Part shown: one piece after another, positions 35,816 to 48,917 of the stretch
Position numbering within the stretch: the first letter of the stretch is position 1
How the letters are laid out: the number at the start of each line of letters is the position of its first letter
DNA from: Proteromonas lacertae
Lineage: Eukaryota > Sar > Bigyra > Opalinata > Proteromonadidae
Direction: 5' to 3'
DNA: 64,000 nucleotides
NCBI GenBank assembly: GCA_002245135.1
Contig: NGBS01000882.1
Location: 124,001 to 188,000, forward strand
Notes under the pieces: model-generated
The model's database searches: none
What the model was told of the DNA's origin: nothing
Seen by the model: the letters and a program-made list of their open reading frames with translations, nothing else
Program-made: the position numbers and the translations under genes

Positions 35816-36630
35816 AATAGAATGAACAAATGAAACATCAATTTTTACAACAGTTTTACTTATCCTATATTCCTTTCTTAATGGCAGCTTTAAAGAATGA
35901 TGTTTTACTACAGAAAATAACACAATTATCTTCTTATTCATCTATACATATAACATTAGTATATGTTATTGAAATAATCATATCATTTATACATCTTCAC
36001 ACTTATCATATGAAATATTATATGCCTACAATCAACTTGGGAAAGAAAGTGATAGATTTGTTAAAATATAATATTCCTGAAATCTCATTAGCTATTATTA
36101 GATTTTTAAAAGAATTAATAAATAGTTGTGAAAAGTTATATATTAATCAAATCATATCCAATAATCTTTTACAACCAATATTTGTATTATTTAAAGAAAA
36201 TGGAGATAAATATAACCTATTAAATAGTACTATCTTGGATATGGTTCAGTGTGTGTTAGATAATGATAATGTGGATTTAATCAACCACATAGTCGATAAT
36301 TATAAACAATATTTTGAAGATGTCAATTATGTCAATTTATTTAATAAATTGGTTGAAAGATATAAGAGTTTTAAACATCAATTAACTGATGATGATTATG
36401 GTAGTATAAATAAACGCAAATTTGGTGCTATTTATTTAGATAATGAAAGAGAAGATTCTTATTTAGAAGAGGATGATGATTCTGATGATTTAAATAACAG
36501 TAATAACAATCATAATAGCAATAGTGGTAATAACCTTTCAATCTCATCATCATCAGATAGAAATTCGTTGAATAACGGTGATAATGATGATGATTGTGGT
36601 GAAAGTCCTACTAAGCGTCAAAAATCTTAA
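34150..36630 (+). CDS. PPP4R3: Protein phosphatase 4 regulatory subunit 3 (SMEK/Psy2)
   Basis: The ATG at 34150 begins MSQNIIACVYFSDENEAWIK, an EVH1/PH-like domain, completed after a 28-nt intron (34243-34270) and a 25-nt intron (34374-34398) by NPIISWSDSVSEQTIALSFR. The SMEK domain follows across introns near 34486-34518, 34691-34719, 34900-34927, 35069-35094, 35343-35384 and 35750-35820: KLQLLLPIIAN, LASIFRNIVFLNDVQIFQIL, NHREFIQKKANFKQIVPITD, IHQNFRIQYFRDAIIP, ITYDLFISQDEVLREEIALP and PPYNSFFYDIIREFWLNKD. An acidic Asn/Ser-rich tail ends in SPTKRQKS, like the nuclear-signal tail of SMEK proteins. It directs PP4 to substrates in DNA-damage and development pathways. Identification rests on many family motifs in the right order. 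Confidence 0.9.
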
Positions 36631-36775
36631 TATAATAATAATAATAATACATTTTGATAATTAATAAAAAAGAATTACTTTTTTGTTCTTTTTTTTTACA
36701 CTCTAAAAAGAATTTATGTATATGTATATAAAATATAATGTCTATTACAATAATAAATTGAATTAAACCATTGTG

Positions 36776-37483
36776 TTACTTTCTATTTTTATTTCCCCAT
36801 TTTTGTTTGTTACTACAATAACTGCAGTAATTCGCTCTTTTAAATCTATAAGATGATTTGAATCTTTTACATCTATAACAAAGTTTTGGTGATAATTCAA
36901 CATCTTTTTCCCAATCTGACAGTCTATAAATATCTTTTATTACTCTTATACTACAATCAAGGCAGATATATTTGTCTTTACCATTTTTGTATTTTTCATC
37001 TTTATCTAAAATGAACGCATTTGTTCTTTGAACTGCATTTTTACATTCACAGCATATCTTTTTCATATATTTTATCCTAATTATATTAAGCGGTATTATC
37101 TCATCATCTTCATCATTATCATCATTACAATCTGTCGTAATACTACTACTTCCATTGCCTTCTGTTGACATTTTTTGATGATCATAATAATTTGGGTAAT
37201 CTACTAGTCCAACACCATACTGATAAGTAGGTTGATTAAATGACATCAGATCTTGACTAAAACATCCAGTTAAGAAAGTGTTTTCATTACCACAACCAGA
37301 CGGAGATAAACAACCCTTATTCTCTTCCTGATATTTATTTTGATTATTTTCATAACTTATATTCTCACAATAATCACCTAAAAAACAATCATCACCATAA
37401 TTTGTGTTTTCATCTGAATAAAAAACAGGAGACGTTGGGTATGAGTTTATTAAGCCTAAAGGCTCATTTTCAGATTCATCCAT
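36776..37483 (-). CDS. Cys-knuckle (zinc-ribbon-like) acidic protein, unrecognised
   Basis: This is a single 235-codon exon with an ATG at 37483 (MDESENEPLGLINSYPTSP). The first 130 residues are disordered and Asn/Ser/Asp-rich, with an acidic stretch (DDNDEDDEIIP). The C-terminal 95 residues contain four Cys pairs: ICCECKNA, YICLDCSIR, LCYRCKRF and YCSYCSNK, separated by basic residues, which suggests two zinc-binding sites of treble-clef or ribbon type and nucleic-acid contact. The end KQKWGNKNRK is basic. No known family is recognised. It converges with PP4R3 across 145 bases. Confidence 0.65.
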   Translation of the reverse strand: MDESENEPLGLINSYPTSPVFYSDENTNYGDDCFLGDYCENISYENNQNKYQEENKGCLSPSGCGNENTFLTGCFSQDLMSFNQPTYQYGVGLVDYPNYYDHQKMSTEGNGSSSITTDCNDDNDEDDEIIPLNIIRIKYMKKICCECKNAVQRTNAFILDKDEKYKNGKDKYICLDCSIRVIKDIYRLSDWEKDVELSPKLCYRCKRFKSSYRFKRANYCSYCSNKQKWGNKNRK

Positions 37484-37679
37484 ATACTATTTATCAATGT
37501 TAGTTATAAAGAAAAATTTATTCGTTTTTTCTTACTCTTACATTTACACTACTCTACCAAAACACAAAATCAACTAAATGAGCAAATAATCAATTATACT
37601 TGTTTATTTTTTTTGTCATTTTCATCAAATTATTTCATTTCACCTTCTCAAAACATAAAATACAAATTTACACAATCGC

Positions 37680-40600
37680 TCAAGATTTGTCAGTTTCATT
37701 GTTCGTATACGATTCTTTATTACTATAAGAACTTGTAGATTCAGCATTAACATCTTTTTCTTCCTTATTAGAATTTCTAGAAATCTCAGTTTTTGAATAA
37801 CCATCTGAACCTTTTACTGATGTATCTCTTCCAGAAGATAAAGCGTTACTATATGAAAACACTCCAGATCTCGGAGGAGAAGATGGTTTATGAGATGCAT
37901 AATTTGTAACTGGTGATTTAGAATGCGAATTACTACTATCACCGCTAGCTTGACCATTCAATACCATATTCTCAGAATCACTACCAGATGTTGATAATCC
38001 TCTTTGACTTGAGTATCTACCTTCACTTTTAAAACCAGCTAAACTATTCAATATAGTATTATCATTATCAGATTCTGTATGTATTTTTTCATTATTACCA
38101 TTTTTACCATTTTGTTGTTGTTGTTGTTGTTGTTTTTCTTTCAATTGTGTTTGATGTTGTTGTTTAATCCCTTCATTTCTATCTTTCTTACCATCTAAAG
38201 CAATTTTGGGTATTGTAGTAGTAACAGATTCAAATTCAGATGGTTTATCATTACTTTTACCAGCTAAATTAGGAGAAGATGGAAGACGTTGTGATTTATT
38301 CTGAACAGTATTATTAATAGTACTTGTAGCTAAACTAACTCTAACATTACTACTAACAGCTGTTGATTGTCTAACTGACGATCGATCTCTTCTGGATCTA
38401 AATATTGATGAATTGGATCTATTATTTAAATCTTCATTATAATGTTTTACATGTTCTCTGAATACATTTACATCTTTTGTATTTTCAACGATTATTGCTA
38501 CTCTTAAATATTCGTGTAATTCGTTCAATTTTCTGATTGACCTTTTCCTTAGACTGTTTAAGAATAAATGAAGATTATCAAAACCAAAATAATACTCAGA
38601 GATTAGAAAGATTTCCCAATAATGTTTATTTGCACAATCTTCAGCTATTTTATCAACAAATTTTATCAATTGTTTCTTCATAGAGAGAGGTTTATCAACT
38701 TTTTCTTTAAATAAATCAATAAAATCTTGTGGAATGAAATGATGTATATTTTCATCAAAATATTTAATTATCATCTCTTTAGCTAATTCCTGTGAATCTT
38801 TTGCATCTTTTGTTTTTAATAGTCTATGAATATCACCAACTAGATCTAATAATATTGCATCATCACTTTTGTCCCTTTCCATTGAACATTTTAAGAAATT
38901 TCTTACAGAGGAGTGTTTAAATGCATTCTTTATACATCTTAAACTGTCTGAATGAGAGAAATACAACTCATCTGTCTTTTTAGCACTGAGAAAGTAGTTG
39001 AGAAAAAAGAATGGTAGTATAATTAGTAATGCTGTAAATGAACTTATGGCAACTTTGACATATGATTCATTCTTCCCTTCATCCATTAAATAACATATAA
39101 ATGGCTTATAAATAACAGGTATTGATGATATAAATCTATTGTGATAATAGTAATCATATATACGAAAAATAATAATTCATTGATCTAAAATGAGTAGACA
39201 TTGTCAATCTGTAATAAAAAATACATATTACATGTACAATAAATGAATAACACTATATATATGTATATATTCAGATATATTATATATACGTTAAAGAGAT
39301 ACACCATTGTATTAAACTTTTCATCTAGACATCTGTAATATACTAAAGGACTAATATCATCAACTAATGTTTCTATTGCTTCTGAACTAACTCCATAACC
39401 ACTCATAGTAATTATTAAAAACAAGATAAGATAATAACCTTGTATAATACTTACGATAATATACGTCCTTTTCGTTTCTTTACTTCTTCCATTTAATCTA
39501 CCCTCTTCTTCCATTATTGTGAATGTTAATGCTAAATATACAAACCATGAAGCACAACAATTGAAAAATGCTGATGATTTACACATATAACTATTTCTTT
39601 CTCCTAATTCATATATTGAGTAAAAGATATAAAAGAAGGCTGATATTAGATAGATTGGTGGAGTTTTAGGAATACTTGAGAAATCCCAATTACTATGTAA
39701 ATAATAATTATAATAAATATTTATACTTCATTTGTCTTGCTACTAACAGTGAAACATATAGGAAACAAATAATCAGACATATATCAAGTAGTAGAAAGAC
39801 AATACCAAAAGCAGAAGAAAACTTGATAAAATTATCATCACTGGAAGGACTCCATTCCCATTCAGCTGGATAGACTACATCACAACTACAATCTTTATAA
39901 TTATTAGTGGAAGTACAATTCTTTATTAAATTACAGTTTGGAACAGAAGATGGTGAAACAGGAACAGATATTGTTGTTCTTTTGTGGTTTTTATTATCAT
40001 CTGTTCTATTATATTGTATTTGAAATGTAAATCCTTGATGAGCTGTGTTTATTCCATTTGTATTAAACTGTATTTCACCATAAAAACTATTCCACGAGCC
40101 TAAGGTTTGAGTGGTATGTCTTATTACAGAAAATGCTAAATATGTATTGACTTTCTGTGGATAAATTATTCTATTTGTCACTTCTTCAGTTGATGATAAT
40201 TCCATTATTCTTTGAAGAGTAATACCAAATGTAATTCCATGTAAAATGTGTATTATATCATTGTTAATTTCATTATCATACTTATAATTGATAGAATCTA
40301 AATGTATTTTGTCTACATTATCATTGATATAATTAATAATGTCTTTGGTTTTACCCATGTATTTGCCTGTAGTTCCTGTATTTAAAATTTCATCAAATTC
40401 AACGAAATAATGCCAATTACTGTTGATTAAATTCACTTTATTTGCATCTATTCAATAACAATAATAATTCATTTTAAAATATATAAAAATACGATTATAT
40501 ATGTATTCTTTTTGAATTGTAACAGCTACTTTTGGTAAAAAATCAACTTGTTTCATAGTAATAACAATATCCAATATATTTCTATCAGAACCACTAATAA

Positions 40601-41688
40601 ATACATCAGGATTAGAATTTTTAATGACATTCATCCATTTAGTGAGATAATTTACTCTTTCTAAATAATTCTCATATAATGAAAGATCAATTTGTGGAAA
40701 TGTACAAGTATCAGTTTTATTGTTACAATTTGCATTTACACAATTAATACCATCTGGATCAGATATCTATATTTCAATATATTATAAAAAATATATACTT
40801 GACTTTTACATCTTTTTATTAAATACTTCACATCTTCGTCGTTTTCTCTTTCAGATATATATCCATCAATAATCAACTGTGTTTTCTCACTTGCTTCTTT
40901 ATCAAGTAGTATTACATAACTTCTAGCTTCTATTTATTAATATATATATATAATTATAAAATACTATATCTATTCTTGAACAAATCAATAGATGATAATG
41001 CCATTTGTTTGTACTGCAGTAATGGCAATAATATGAATTGATATTTATAATCATTTATATTGTAATTATTAGTGTTTCCAATCATAAATATATCAAACCC
41101 CTGAACTGTTTGTATTTCGTCATAGAATGCAGTTGATTTTGCTAAATACTCTGTCAATTCTTTTGAACCTGGTGATACAATGAAGTGTGGAACATTATCT
41201 TCTGAATGGCCCACATCCTTAACATATTCATCTATACTATTTTCATAATTTGAATATCAATTATCTAAGATCAATTAAATTACAATATTTATAGTTAATA
41301 TATACATCATCTAACATTTCTATAAACTTAAAATTAACTTGAAGTCTATAATGAATAAAAAACAAAGAAATATACTTCTCACCAGAACAACTACCCTCAC
41401 TTTCACCATGTCCATTGACACATATACCTCCACTGTCTATATTAATATGCTTCTGCCAAAGAAGCAATCCGGTCAAAGTAGGTTTATCTAGGTTATAAAT
41501 ATATCTATTAATACCAATAGAGTCAGTAATTCCTTTTAATGACCCTAAAATATGAATGCATATGTCTGATTCAGTACATTTAGATGTACCGACATCTAGC
41601 TCAGAATAACACAGCACACCATTTATAAATATATGATAACTACAATAAAATGAATTTACAATACTAAAAATGCTATTGCTACTTTCAT
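37680..41688 (-). CDS. Class C-like GPCR fused to a C-terminal RGS domain
   Basis: The ATG at 41686-41688 gives MKVAIAFLVF, joined across a 20-nt intron to YHIFINGVLCYSELD. The extracellular part resembles a type-1 periplasmic-binding (ANF-receptor-like) domain: ICIHILGSLKGITDS, LTGLLLWQKHINIDSGG, and later VFISGSDRNILDIVITMKQV. A Cys-containing linker (CTSTNNYKDCSCDVVYPAEW) precedes seven TM segments: FSSAFGIVFLLLDICLIICF, TPPIYLISAFFYIFYSIYEL, CCASWFVYLALTF, TYIIVSIIQGYYLILFLIIT, then after a long intron FISSIPVIYKPFICYL and VAISSFTALLIILPFFFLNY. The cytosolic part begins with an RGS-like helical domain (SVRNFLKCSMERDKSDDAIL ... HYWEIFLISEYYF) and a 200-residue Ser/Asn/Gln-rich tail. It should sense an extracellular ligand and speed GTP hydrolysis on its own G-alpha. 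About ten small introns are inferred; those in the ectodomain are less certain. Confidence 0.75.
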
Positions 41689-42040
41689 ACCAAAAAATAA
41701 CGAATATTTTGAATTATAAAATTAACTATTTCGTGAAATCTAAATACAATAGTCAAATGTAGTGTTGATTTTATTAATATTTTGCTAACATATGAGAGTG
41801 TTGTTGACAAAGTTCATGGAACACATGTTCATTTTTGAATTATGAAATTATAAACAAGTAAAATACATTAGTTTAGTGATTTATATTCGGAAAATTATAT
41901 ATTTAATTGATATAATCATAGAATATTTTTACTATGAAATGACTAAAAAAGAGAAAACTCAAACATAGTTTGTTTAAATAACAGTTTCTTTTAATTTTAT
42001 TTATTATAAATCAAACTATAACATTAATTACAATAATAAC
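41689..42040. promoter_or_regulatory. Divergent intergenic region between receptor gene and coiled-coil gene
   Basis: These 352 bases lie between two divergent starts and presumably carry both promoters. The sequence is AT-rich with no ORF or palindrome that I can support. Confidence 0.4.
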
Positions 42041-45000
42041 ATGAATAGAACTTCAATATCTATTGAGGCAAAAACTCCACAGTTTGATGGAGAGCAAAGT
42101 GTCAGAGATAGAAAAATAGATCCAGAAGAAGAGGCAAATAACGAAAGAATGAAAATGAATATAAAAAGATATGGCAAGCAAGGTATTTTTTCAGAGATGG
42201 GATCGCTTCATGTTGAAATTGCTACTAAAGCAAGAAGTCTGCGTTCTTCAATAGTGCAATTACTTCGTCTGAAAGATGTACAAAAGTTACAACAAGAAAG
42301 TCCAGATGACGAAATAAAAACAGATCAAATCTCAGATGAAGACCTTCGAACCATGATTGTTGATAATTTAGGTCAAGATATAGTCAACAGCATTGATGGA
42401 TCATACGCATACAATAAAAAGATAGAATCAATGAAACAAAAATTAAAAGAAAAGAAAGCTGTATGATTTATTTTTTTTATCAATTTATTTTATAGAAAAT
42501 AACAGATTTATGTGAACAAATCCGAAGTTTCACTGAAAGAATTACAGATTATGATTTAAAAGTCGATTTATTAAATCAAGAACTAGCCACTAGAACAAAA
42601 CAAATGGAAGAACATCGAGACAAATTTTACAAAGAATACATCTCATTACATACACTAGTTTTTGAGAAAAAATCAGATCCTGAACAATTGGTACCTCATG
42701 ATGCTTGGTTAAGAATTAATCATTTCTTAGATTTAGAAGATCATTCAGATAAATCGAGTAATGAAAAGACTTTATTTGATAAGAAATTTGAAGATGCACA
42801 AAAAGCTTATTCTGAGTTTATGGGTCAATCTTTGAGAGATAAAGAAGATATAAGAATCGAATATCAGAAACAAATTGATGCATTAAGAATTAAATTACAC
42901 CAGGAACAAAGAAAGAAACATAAAACACACGAAGAAGCTCATGAATATGCAAAACAGCAGGATGAAAATGAACAAAAACTGAATAAAGAGATTGTTGATT
43001 TAAAACATTCAATTCAAGCTGAAAGAGATATGTTTGCATTAAAACAGATAGAATGGAGTAAAGAAAAAGAGTTAATATTAGCAAGTGCACAAAATATGAA
43101 TAGTTTAGATAAAGAAGAAGCTCAGAAATTGAGAGATTCTTTTATGATTGCTATTGGTTCATATGATGATAAGATGTCTGATTTACAGAAGTTTTTGAAT
43201 AGGAAATTGACTGAATTTAATAATAAATTAATATCTTATGAAGATTCTGTTCATGATTTAGTGGAGAAAGAAATGAATCATCAGAAGTATAAGACCGATA
43301 CTGATAAAGCTGTATATATATATATAATTATATTATTGTTTATGTATTTGATTAGATGGCTGAAATGAAAGAAGAAGTAACAACAGTGAATAAATTACTA
43401 TTAGAAAAAACAGAAAATGAAAATCAATTGAAAAAAACAATCGATCAAATGCAAGCGAAGTTAATCAAAGCAAATAAAGCAGCCAATGCAGCTGCAAAGA
43501 AGAAAGAAAAAGAGAAAACTGCAACAGCAACCAAGGAAACTAATGATGAGAATAAAGCAGAATTAGAAAAGAAATATGAACAAGATTCAAAAGAGTTACA
43601 AATTGCTAAACAGAAGTTAGAGAATATGGATATGGAGATTAAACATATAAATGTATATATAATCATTTGTTTTCTTGATTATTATTATAATAGGCTCAAT
43701 GGAGAAATAGATTAGAAGATGAATTGAAAAAGAAAGAAAAAGAATCTCAAGAGGAGATTCAAGAATTAAAGAATGAATTAGCATGTATATATATATATTC
43801 ATATTTATTGATAGTTAAACAAGCAAAGAATGTAAGAGGTGGTGATGAATTAATTAGAATAAAGAATGACTATCAAATCTTAGAAACTGAAGTGTTTGAA
43901 TTAAGACAAATGAAATGTGATTATAAAGTCATTTTAGGTAGAGAAATTAGATATAAAAATGAAATTAATAATTATGGCTATTTGGAATTAGCTCATATTG
44001 AAGATGAGAAGATTAAAAGAATCAATAGCCAAATGGAAGCGTTGATTAATGTATATTGTACTCACATGGAAGATATAGAAAATACATATTCATTCTTAGA
44101 CGATATAAAGAAGAAGATAACAGATTTACAAAATGGAGATAATAGTGATAGTGAAGAAAATCAAGTGACATTACATCATTTAAAAATACTTAACAATTAT
44201 TGTGTAGCTAATGAGAATGATGTAAAAGTATCATTATATTCAACAACATTTGACAAACTCTCAAGCCTAATTCAGTTCAGAGATAAAGTAGTAAAAGAAT
44301 GTAAAGAAAATGAATTAATGTTTATTGAGGAATTACAATCAAAGATCTATCGTTGTAATCGATTAAAGAGAGATGATATATGTAAAACAGTTAAAAGAGA
44401 TTTACCTCCATATCCTATCATCTATGGAAGTCAAGAAAGTGTTAATGATATTGATATATATAGATATATTGAAGCTTTACATGATGCTCACATTGATTCG
44501 CATTTACAAGCCAATCAACGATTAAATGAAAGAATATTGATGTTACAAGAGGATATTTATAGTGTTAGAAAACCATATGATGTGAGTGACGATATTAAGA
44601 CAAAAATTGATGAAATTGTACCAAATAATCCAACAGAAATTGAATCAACTAAAAAGATTCAGCCAAAGAATAAGAAATTACATAAATCCTTTTATAAATA
44701 TGCTCCAGGACCATTCAAAGCTAAAACTGATAAGAAATATAGAAGAAAGAGATTATCGAAGATCAAAACTGATGATGATTCGTTATATAGAAGTAGTGTT
44801 GATAGTACAAGTGATGGTAATAATAATAAAGATAAAATAGTTGATATTCCTTCACAATTTGTAAATGGTACTTATAGTAATAGAAGCAGTATGTTAGGTA
44901 GTTCATATGCTGATAATTCATATGGTAATAATAATTCTAGTGGTTTTAATAGTCCAAATATGAGTGGAATACCTGAGAATTTTGATGAAAAAGCTGCTGA

Positions 45001-48000
45001 AGAATTATACTTTAGTTCAAGAAGTTCATCTCCAAAAGTAAAGTCACAACAATCACCAATTGCTTCGCCAAAAGAAGTTTTAACTAAATATTTACAAAAC
45101 AACAAAGAAATTGATAATTATAAAGATGAATTGAATGAATTAATCGAGGAAACGAACAATTTAGATAACACTTTGAGTGGTGAAGAATTAATAGTGGTTC
45201 AAAAGAGAATGAAAGAGTTACAAAGTAAAATTAGTTCTTTATCAGCTGATAATGTTGGTTTAGCACAAATTATGTGTAGTAGTCCATTACAATCAAATTT
45301 CTTAATAGCTACAGATCCAAAGATGAAGAAATATAAAGAGAATAAAGAGAAAGTTACGAAATTAGAAAAAGAATATGAAGAATTGAAGAAAGAAGAAGAA
45401 GAAATGAGTAAAAATATTGACAAAAATAACAACCCTGAAGAATTCAAGAAATTGGTAGAAAAGAGAAAAATAATTGAAGAGAAGAGAAAAGAAATTAATA
45501 AATTAGAAAGTGAAAATATGACAATTTTAACATCAACAGGAGGAATAGATCCAAAATATTTAGCCAAATCTCAAACAAACAATAAGAAAATAAATGAAAT
45601 AACAGAAAAAATACAGAAATTACGAAATGAATGTATGAATAGCAATGATCCAGAAGAATTGAAAAGAAAAGAAAAAGAAATTGAATCTTATACAAAAGCA
45701 GTTGAAAATTTACATAAAGAGAATAAAGAGTTACATAACAAAGTTGATTTAATAGCCAATAAACTATCCAACCAATTAGTAAATGAAATATCCAATGAAA
45801 AAGAAGCTGAAGAGTTTACAAAGAATAAGAAAATCATTGAAGAATATGAGAAAGAATTGAAAGAAGTTGAATCACAAATTGATCTTAATCCTGGTGATTC
45901 AAAAAATGAAGAAAGATTAAAGAAGTTAGAAAATATCAGAAGTTCAATGAAAAAGATTCAATCAATAAATCAAAACATATTAATAAATGCACATCAATCT
46001 CACAAACAGTTAGAAGATATGAAGAATTATAAGCAGAATAATCGTATTACCAAAGGTTATAGAAGACAATCAATGTTATCTTCTGAAAGTGGTAATAATT
46101 CATCAAGATCTCCCAGTCAAAGTCCTTCAATGTCCCCAAAAATGAATGGAATGAATTATGAAGAAGAAGAAGAAATAGAATATAAAGCAGATGAAAATGG
46201 TGGATATTTTACAATTGATGTTGAAGATGGAACAAGTTCAGTGGATGGTAATAGAAGAATAAGAAGAGCTCAAAGAGTGTCAACACTTAACAAAATGGGA
46301 TCTTTAGAGATTGGACCAAAATTAATGATGAAAGGACCTCCTATGAGACAAAGAATAAGTAGTAATGATAATGACAACAATGATAGTAACAATACAAATG
46401 ATAATAATATGAATACTATTAGACATAATATCAATAAAATGAGAGTGAAAAAGATAGGTAAAAAGAGTGTAAATGCAGTTATTAATACTAAAATGAATAT
46501 TGGAAACAGTCTATTAGATTCAATGAGTGAAATATTGAATAGTGAACATGATGGTAGTTATAAAGTATATGATAATTTTGAAAGTCATGTAAGTGATGAT
46601 TTGATGGATAATGATTGTTATTATATGGAATTCCAACCATTGAATTGTTATTATTTAGATGAATTAGAAGATGATGAAGAAATTCGTGAATTATTAGGTG
46701 GAATGAAAAATAGTGAATCTAAAGCGTATAAAGACTTATTAGATTTTAATGATGGTGTTGTAATAGAAAATAATAAAACTACAAAAGAATTACAAGTTGA
46801 AAATCGAAAATTAAAAGATAAATTGTCTTTATTAAAACACACATTAGCAGTTGCTTTATCTGAAAAATCAGCTCCAATAATCGATTCTCCAGCACATCGA
46901 AGATTAAAAGCTAAAAATGGAAATCGTCGAAATTCAACAAGTGTAGGAATGAGAAATAATAATAGTAATACAAATATGTATGGAAGTGATATAAATCTAT
47001 TAAACAGACGAGGTGGTAGAAGATATAAATATTTAGAAGATGTTGATGGAAATGGAATAAGATCATTTGAGAGTGAAAATGGAGTATCAAAATATGAAAA
47101 CCGAGTGGATGAATTAATCCAACAAAGTAGATCTGTTGATAATAATGGTGTTGAAGGTAGTAGATTAAAGAATGGAATATCTTATATTAACTTAGCAGAG
47201 AATAAAAATCATTTATATTTACCTGAACTTCCTGCTTGTGCTTCCACTGCTTCTATAAAACATCAAGATATTTCAACTCCAATTTATTCAACCAAAACAA
47301 TAAATGAACCATGTGTTGCTATTTCAACTGAAATATTGAATGTAAAAGCTGGTAAATTGGTAGGAAATAATCCAATTTCTCGAAGTGTATTAACTCCAAT
47401 CGAAGGTCGAAGTAGTCGTTATAATTATCCTCATCCTCCTGCTTCTTCAATTTGTCAATCACCAATAATAACATTACAACAAGAAATATTATCTCATCAA
47501 CAAATCCAACCTCCTCGTGAAAATCAACAATTACCATTACCTTCAACAAATACAACAACAGAAAATCCAAATTTAAATTCAAATATAATGAATAATACAA
47601 ATAATCAATTTTACAATCCATCCATTCCAATTCAATCTTCTATTCCAATTCAACAACAACAAATACAACAACAAAGATCATCTACTATGAAATCACCCAA
47701 GAATAAAGAAGAAATTAATAAAGAAGTAGAAAGTGAAACTCCTGTTTTATATAATGAAAGTTATAATAATTGTGAAAATACTTCAATTTATAGTTATCCT
47801 ACTCCTCAGCTGTATATCAACTCTTCTGATGTTAAATTACCTCCAAAATTACAATCTACATCTCCAATTCAACTACATAATGTGAATAGAAAGAAATATA
47901 ATCGTAAAGAAAGTAAACTAACCCCAATAACAAATGGGTTAAGAAGATTTGGATTTAGCAGTGATGTAGAAAGTGATTGTGAATTAGATTTTAGTATATC

Positions 48001-48028
48001 TAAAGATGATAAAGGTAAACCAATCTAA
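42041..48028 (+). CDS. Large coiled-coil protein with disordered C-terminus (unrecognised)
   Basis: The ATG at 42041 (MNRTSISIEAKTPQFDGEQS) and four introns (42461-42495, 43312-43355, 43653-43693 and the in-frame 30-nt 43785-43814) give 1,945 residues ending in TAA at 48026-48028. Residues from about 110 to 620 are heptad-rich coiled coil (for example EEAHEYAKQQDENEQKLNKE and NENQLKKTIDQMQAKLIKAN). A second long coiled coil spans roughly 950-1250 (KYKENKEKVTKLEKEYEELK). Between and after these are Ser/Asn-rich linkers with many SP sites (SRSPSQSPSMSPKM), a QQQIQQQ stretch and the tail FSSDVESDCELDFSISKDDK. There is no motor, membrane or enzymatic domain. A cytoskeletal or organelle-tethering scaffold is plausible; no orthologue is recognised. 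Confidence 0.75.
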
Positions 48029-48229
48029 TAAAGAGATAAGATTATTAAATAGTTAAAATTACTAGAACAGTTTATGTAATTTATATGTTTAATGTTAATA
48101 TTGTTGAATAATTTCTATATAATGTTTTGAACAGGGCTGTATAAAAATTATCAAGCTAAATGTATTAACATCTATTTTATTCCTGATGTTATCAACTCTC
48201 CATCCAGACATCTAGACACAATTAAATAA

Positions 48230-48418
48230 TTAGTTATAATTGTACAAATTGTTTACAATTTGATAAATATCTATCCCGATAAGGAAGTGTCTAGAGATGG
48301 TGTTGTACTCCGTTGAGCTAATTGTGCCGTTGAGTGTTAAGAAGACTTTTTTCAATTCTAATATCATAAACGTAACCTCTGGCCCTTCAATATTACTAAT
48401 CAACGCTTTGTTTTCCAA
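48230..48418 (-). pseudogene. ORF remnant, duplicated in inverted orientation nearby
   Basis: The leftward frame contains LELKKVFLTLNGTISSTEYN and runs to NNLYNYN. An upstream acceptor (GATATTAG near 48434-48441) would extend it with ANVTILENK, so it may be the last exon of a lost gene. A rightward copy at 48856-48911 encodes LELKKVFLTLNGAFSSTAHN and is cut by insertion of the MITE. Two similar coding copies in opposite orientation argue that this was once protein-coding. The family is not recognised. Confidence 0.45.
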
Positions 48419-48911
48419 AATAGTTACGTTGGCCTAATATCGTATATTCGTGTTTAGGTTCCTGTTCTGGAAACACTTTTTATTTTTATATTATTTTAAA
48501 AGCTTATAATAATAGTAGACATCGAGATAAAGGTTTTAAATAGAAAAGGAATACCTACTAATTGCATTTACCTGTTTAAAATTTATTTTTAAAAAACCGG
48601 CTTGAATGAGGCTTGAATAGATTTTTTATTCTTTCGTTTTTAAGTGTCTTAACATCTAAATATGTGTGATTTAATTGCTTAAACTAATGTATTTTTAACT
48701 CTAGTAGTGATTGAAGCAAAAAAATAAAAACTAAAATTATAATTGTTTTCAATATGTTGGGATAAAGTTCAAAATAATATATATCGCAGATGCAGCTTAT
48801 ATGACAAAGTAAGATTATATTTGCATATAACTCGCCATCAAACCACACACTATCATTTTAGAATTGAAAAAAGTCTTCTTAACGCTCAACGGCGCATTTA
48901 GCTCAACGGCG

Positions 48912-48917
48912 CATAAC
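48912..48917 (+). repeat. Left target-site duplication CATAAC
   Basis: CATAAC lies immediately left of the MITE terminal TGTTG and is repeated exactly right of the opposite terminus. Confidence 0.8.

Larger units (their letters stand above)
48029..48917. other. Gene-poor region: gene remnant and decayed MITE arm
   Basis: Beyond the 3' end of the coiled-coil gene this stretch holds a leftward 62-codon ORF (48230-48418), an inverted second copy of part of it (48856-48911), and at about 48700-48825 a diverged copy of the right arm of the fold-back element described downstream (compare TAGTAGTGATTGAAGC with TAGTAGTGACTGATAC, and ATCGCAGATGCAGCTTATATGACAA with its counterpart). The TTAGTTATAATTGTACAAATTG segment near 48230 is not explained. 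Confidence 0.5.

Noticed and set aside
35741-35820. (TA)n(TTA)n tract as a replication origin or microsatellite locus of interest
   Set aside because: It is the body of a normal intron in PP4R3; the same GTATATAT...(TTA)n...TAG pattern recurs in many introns here.
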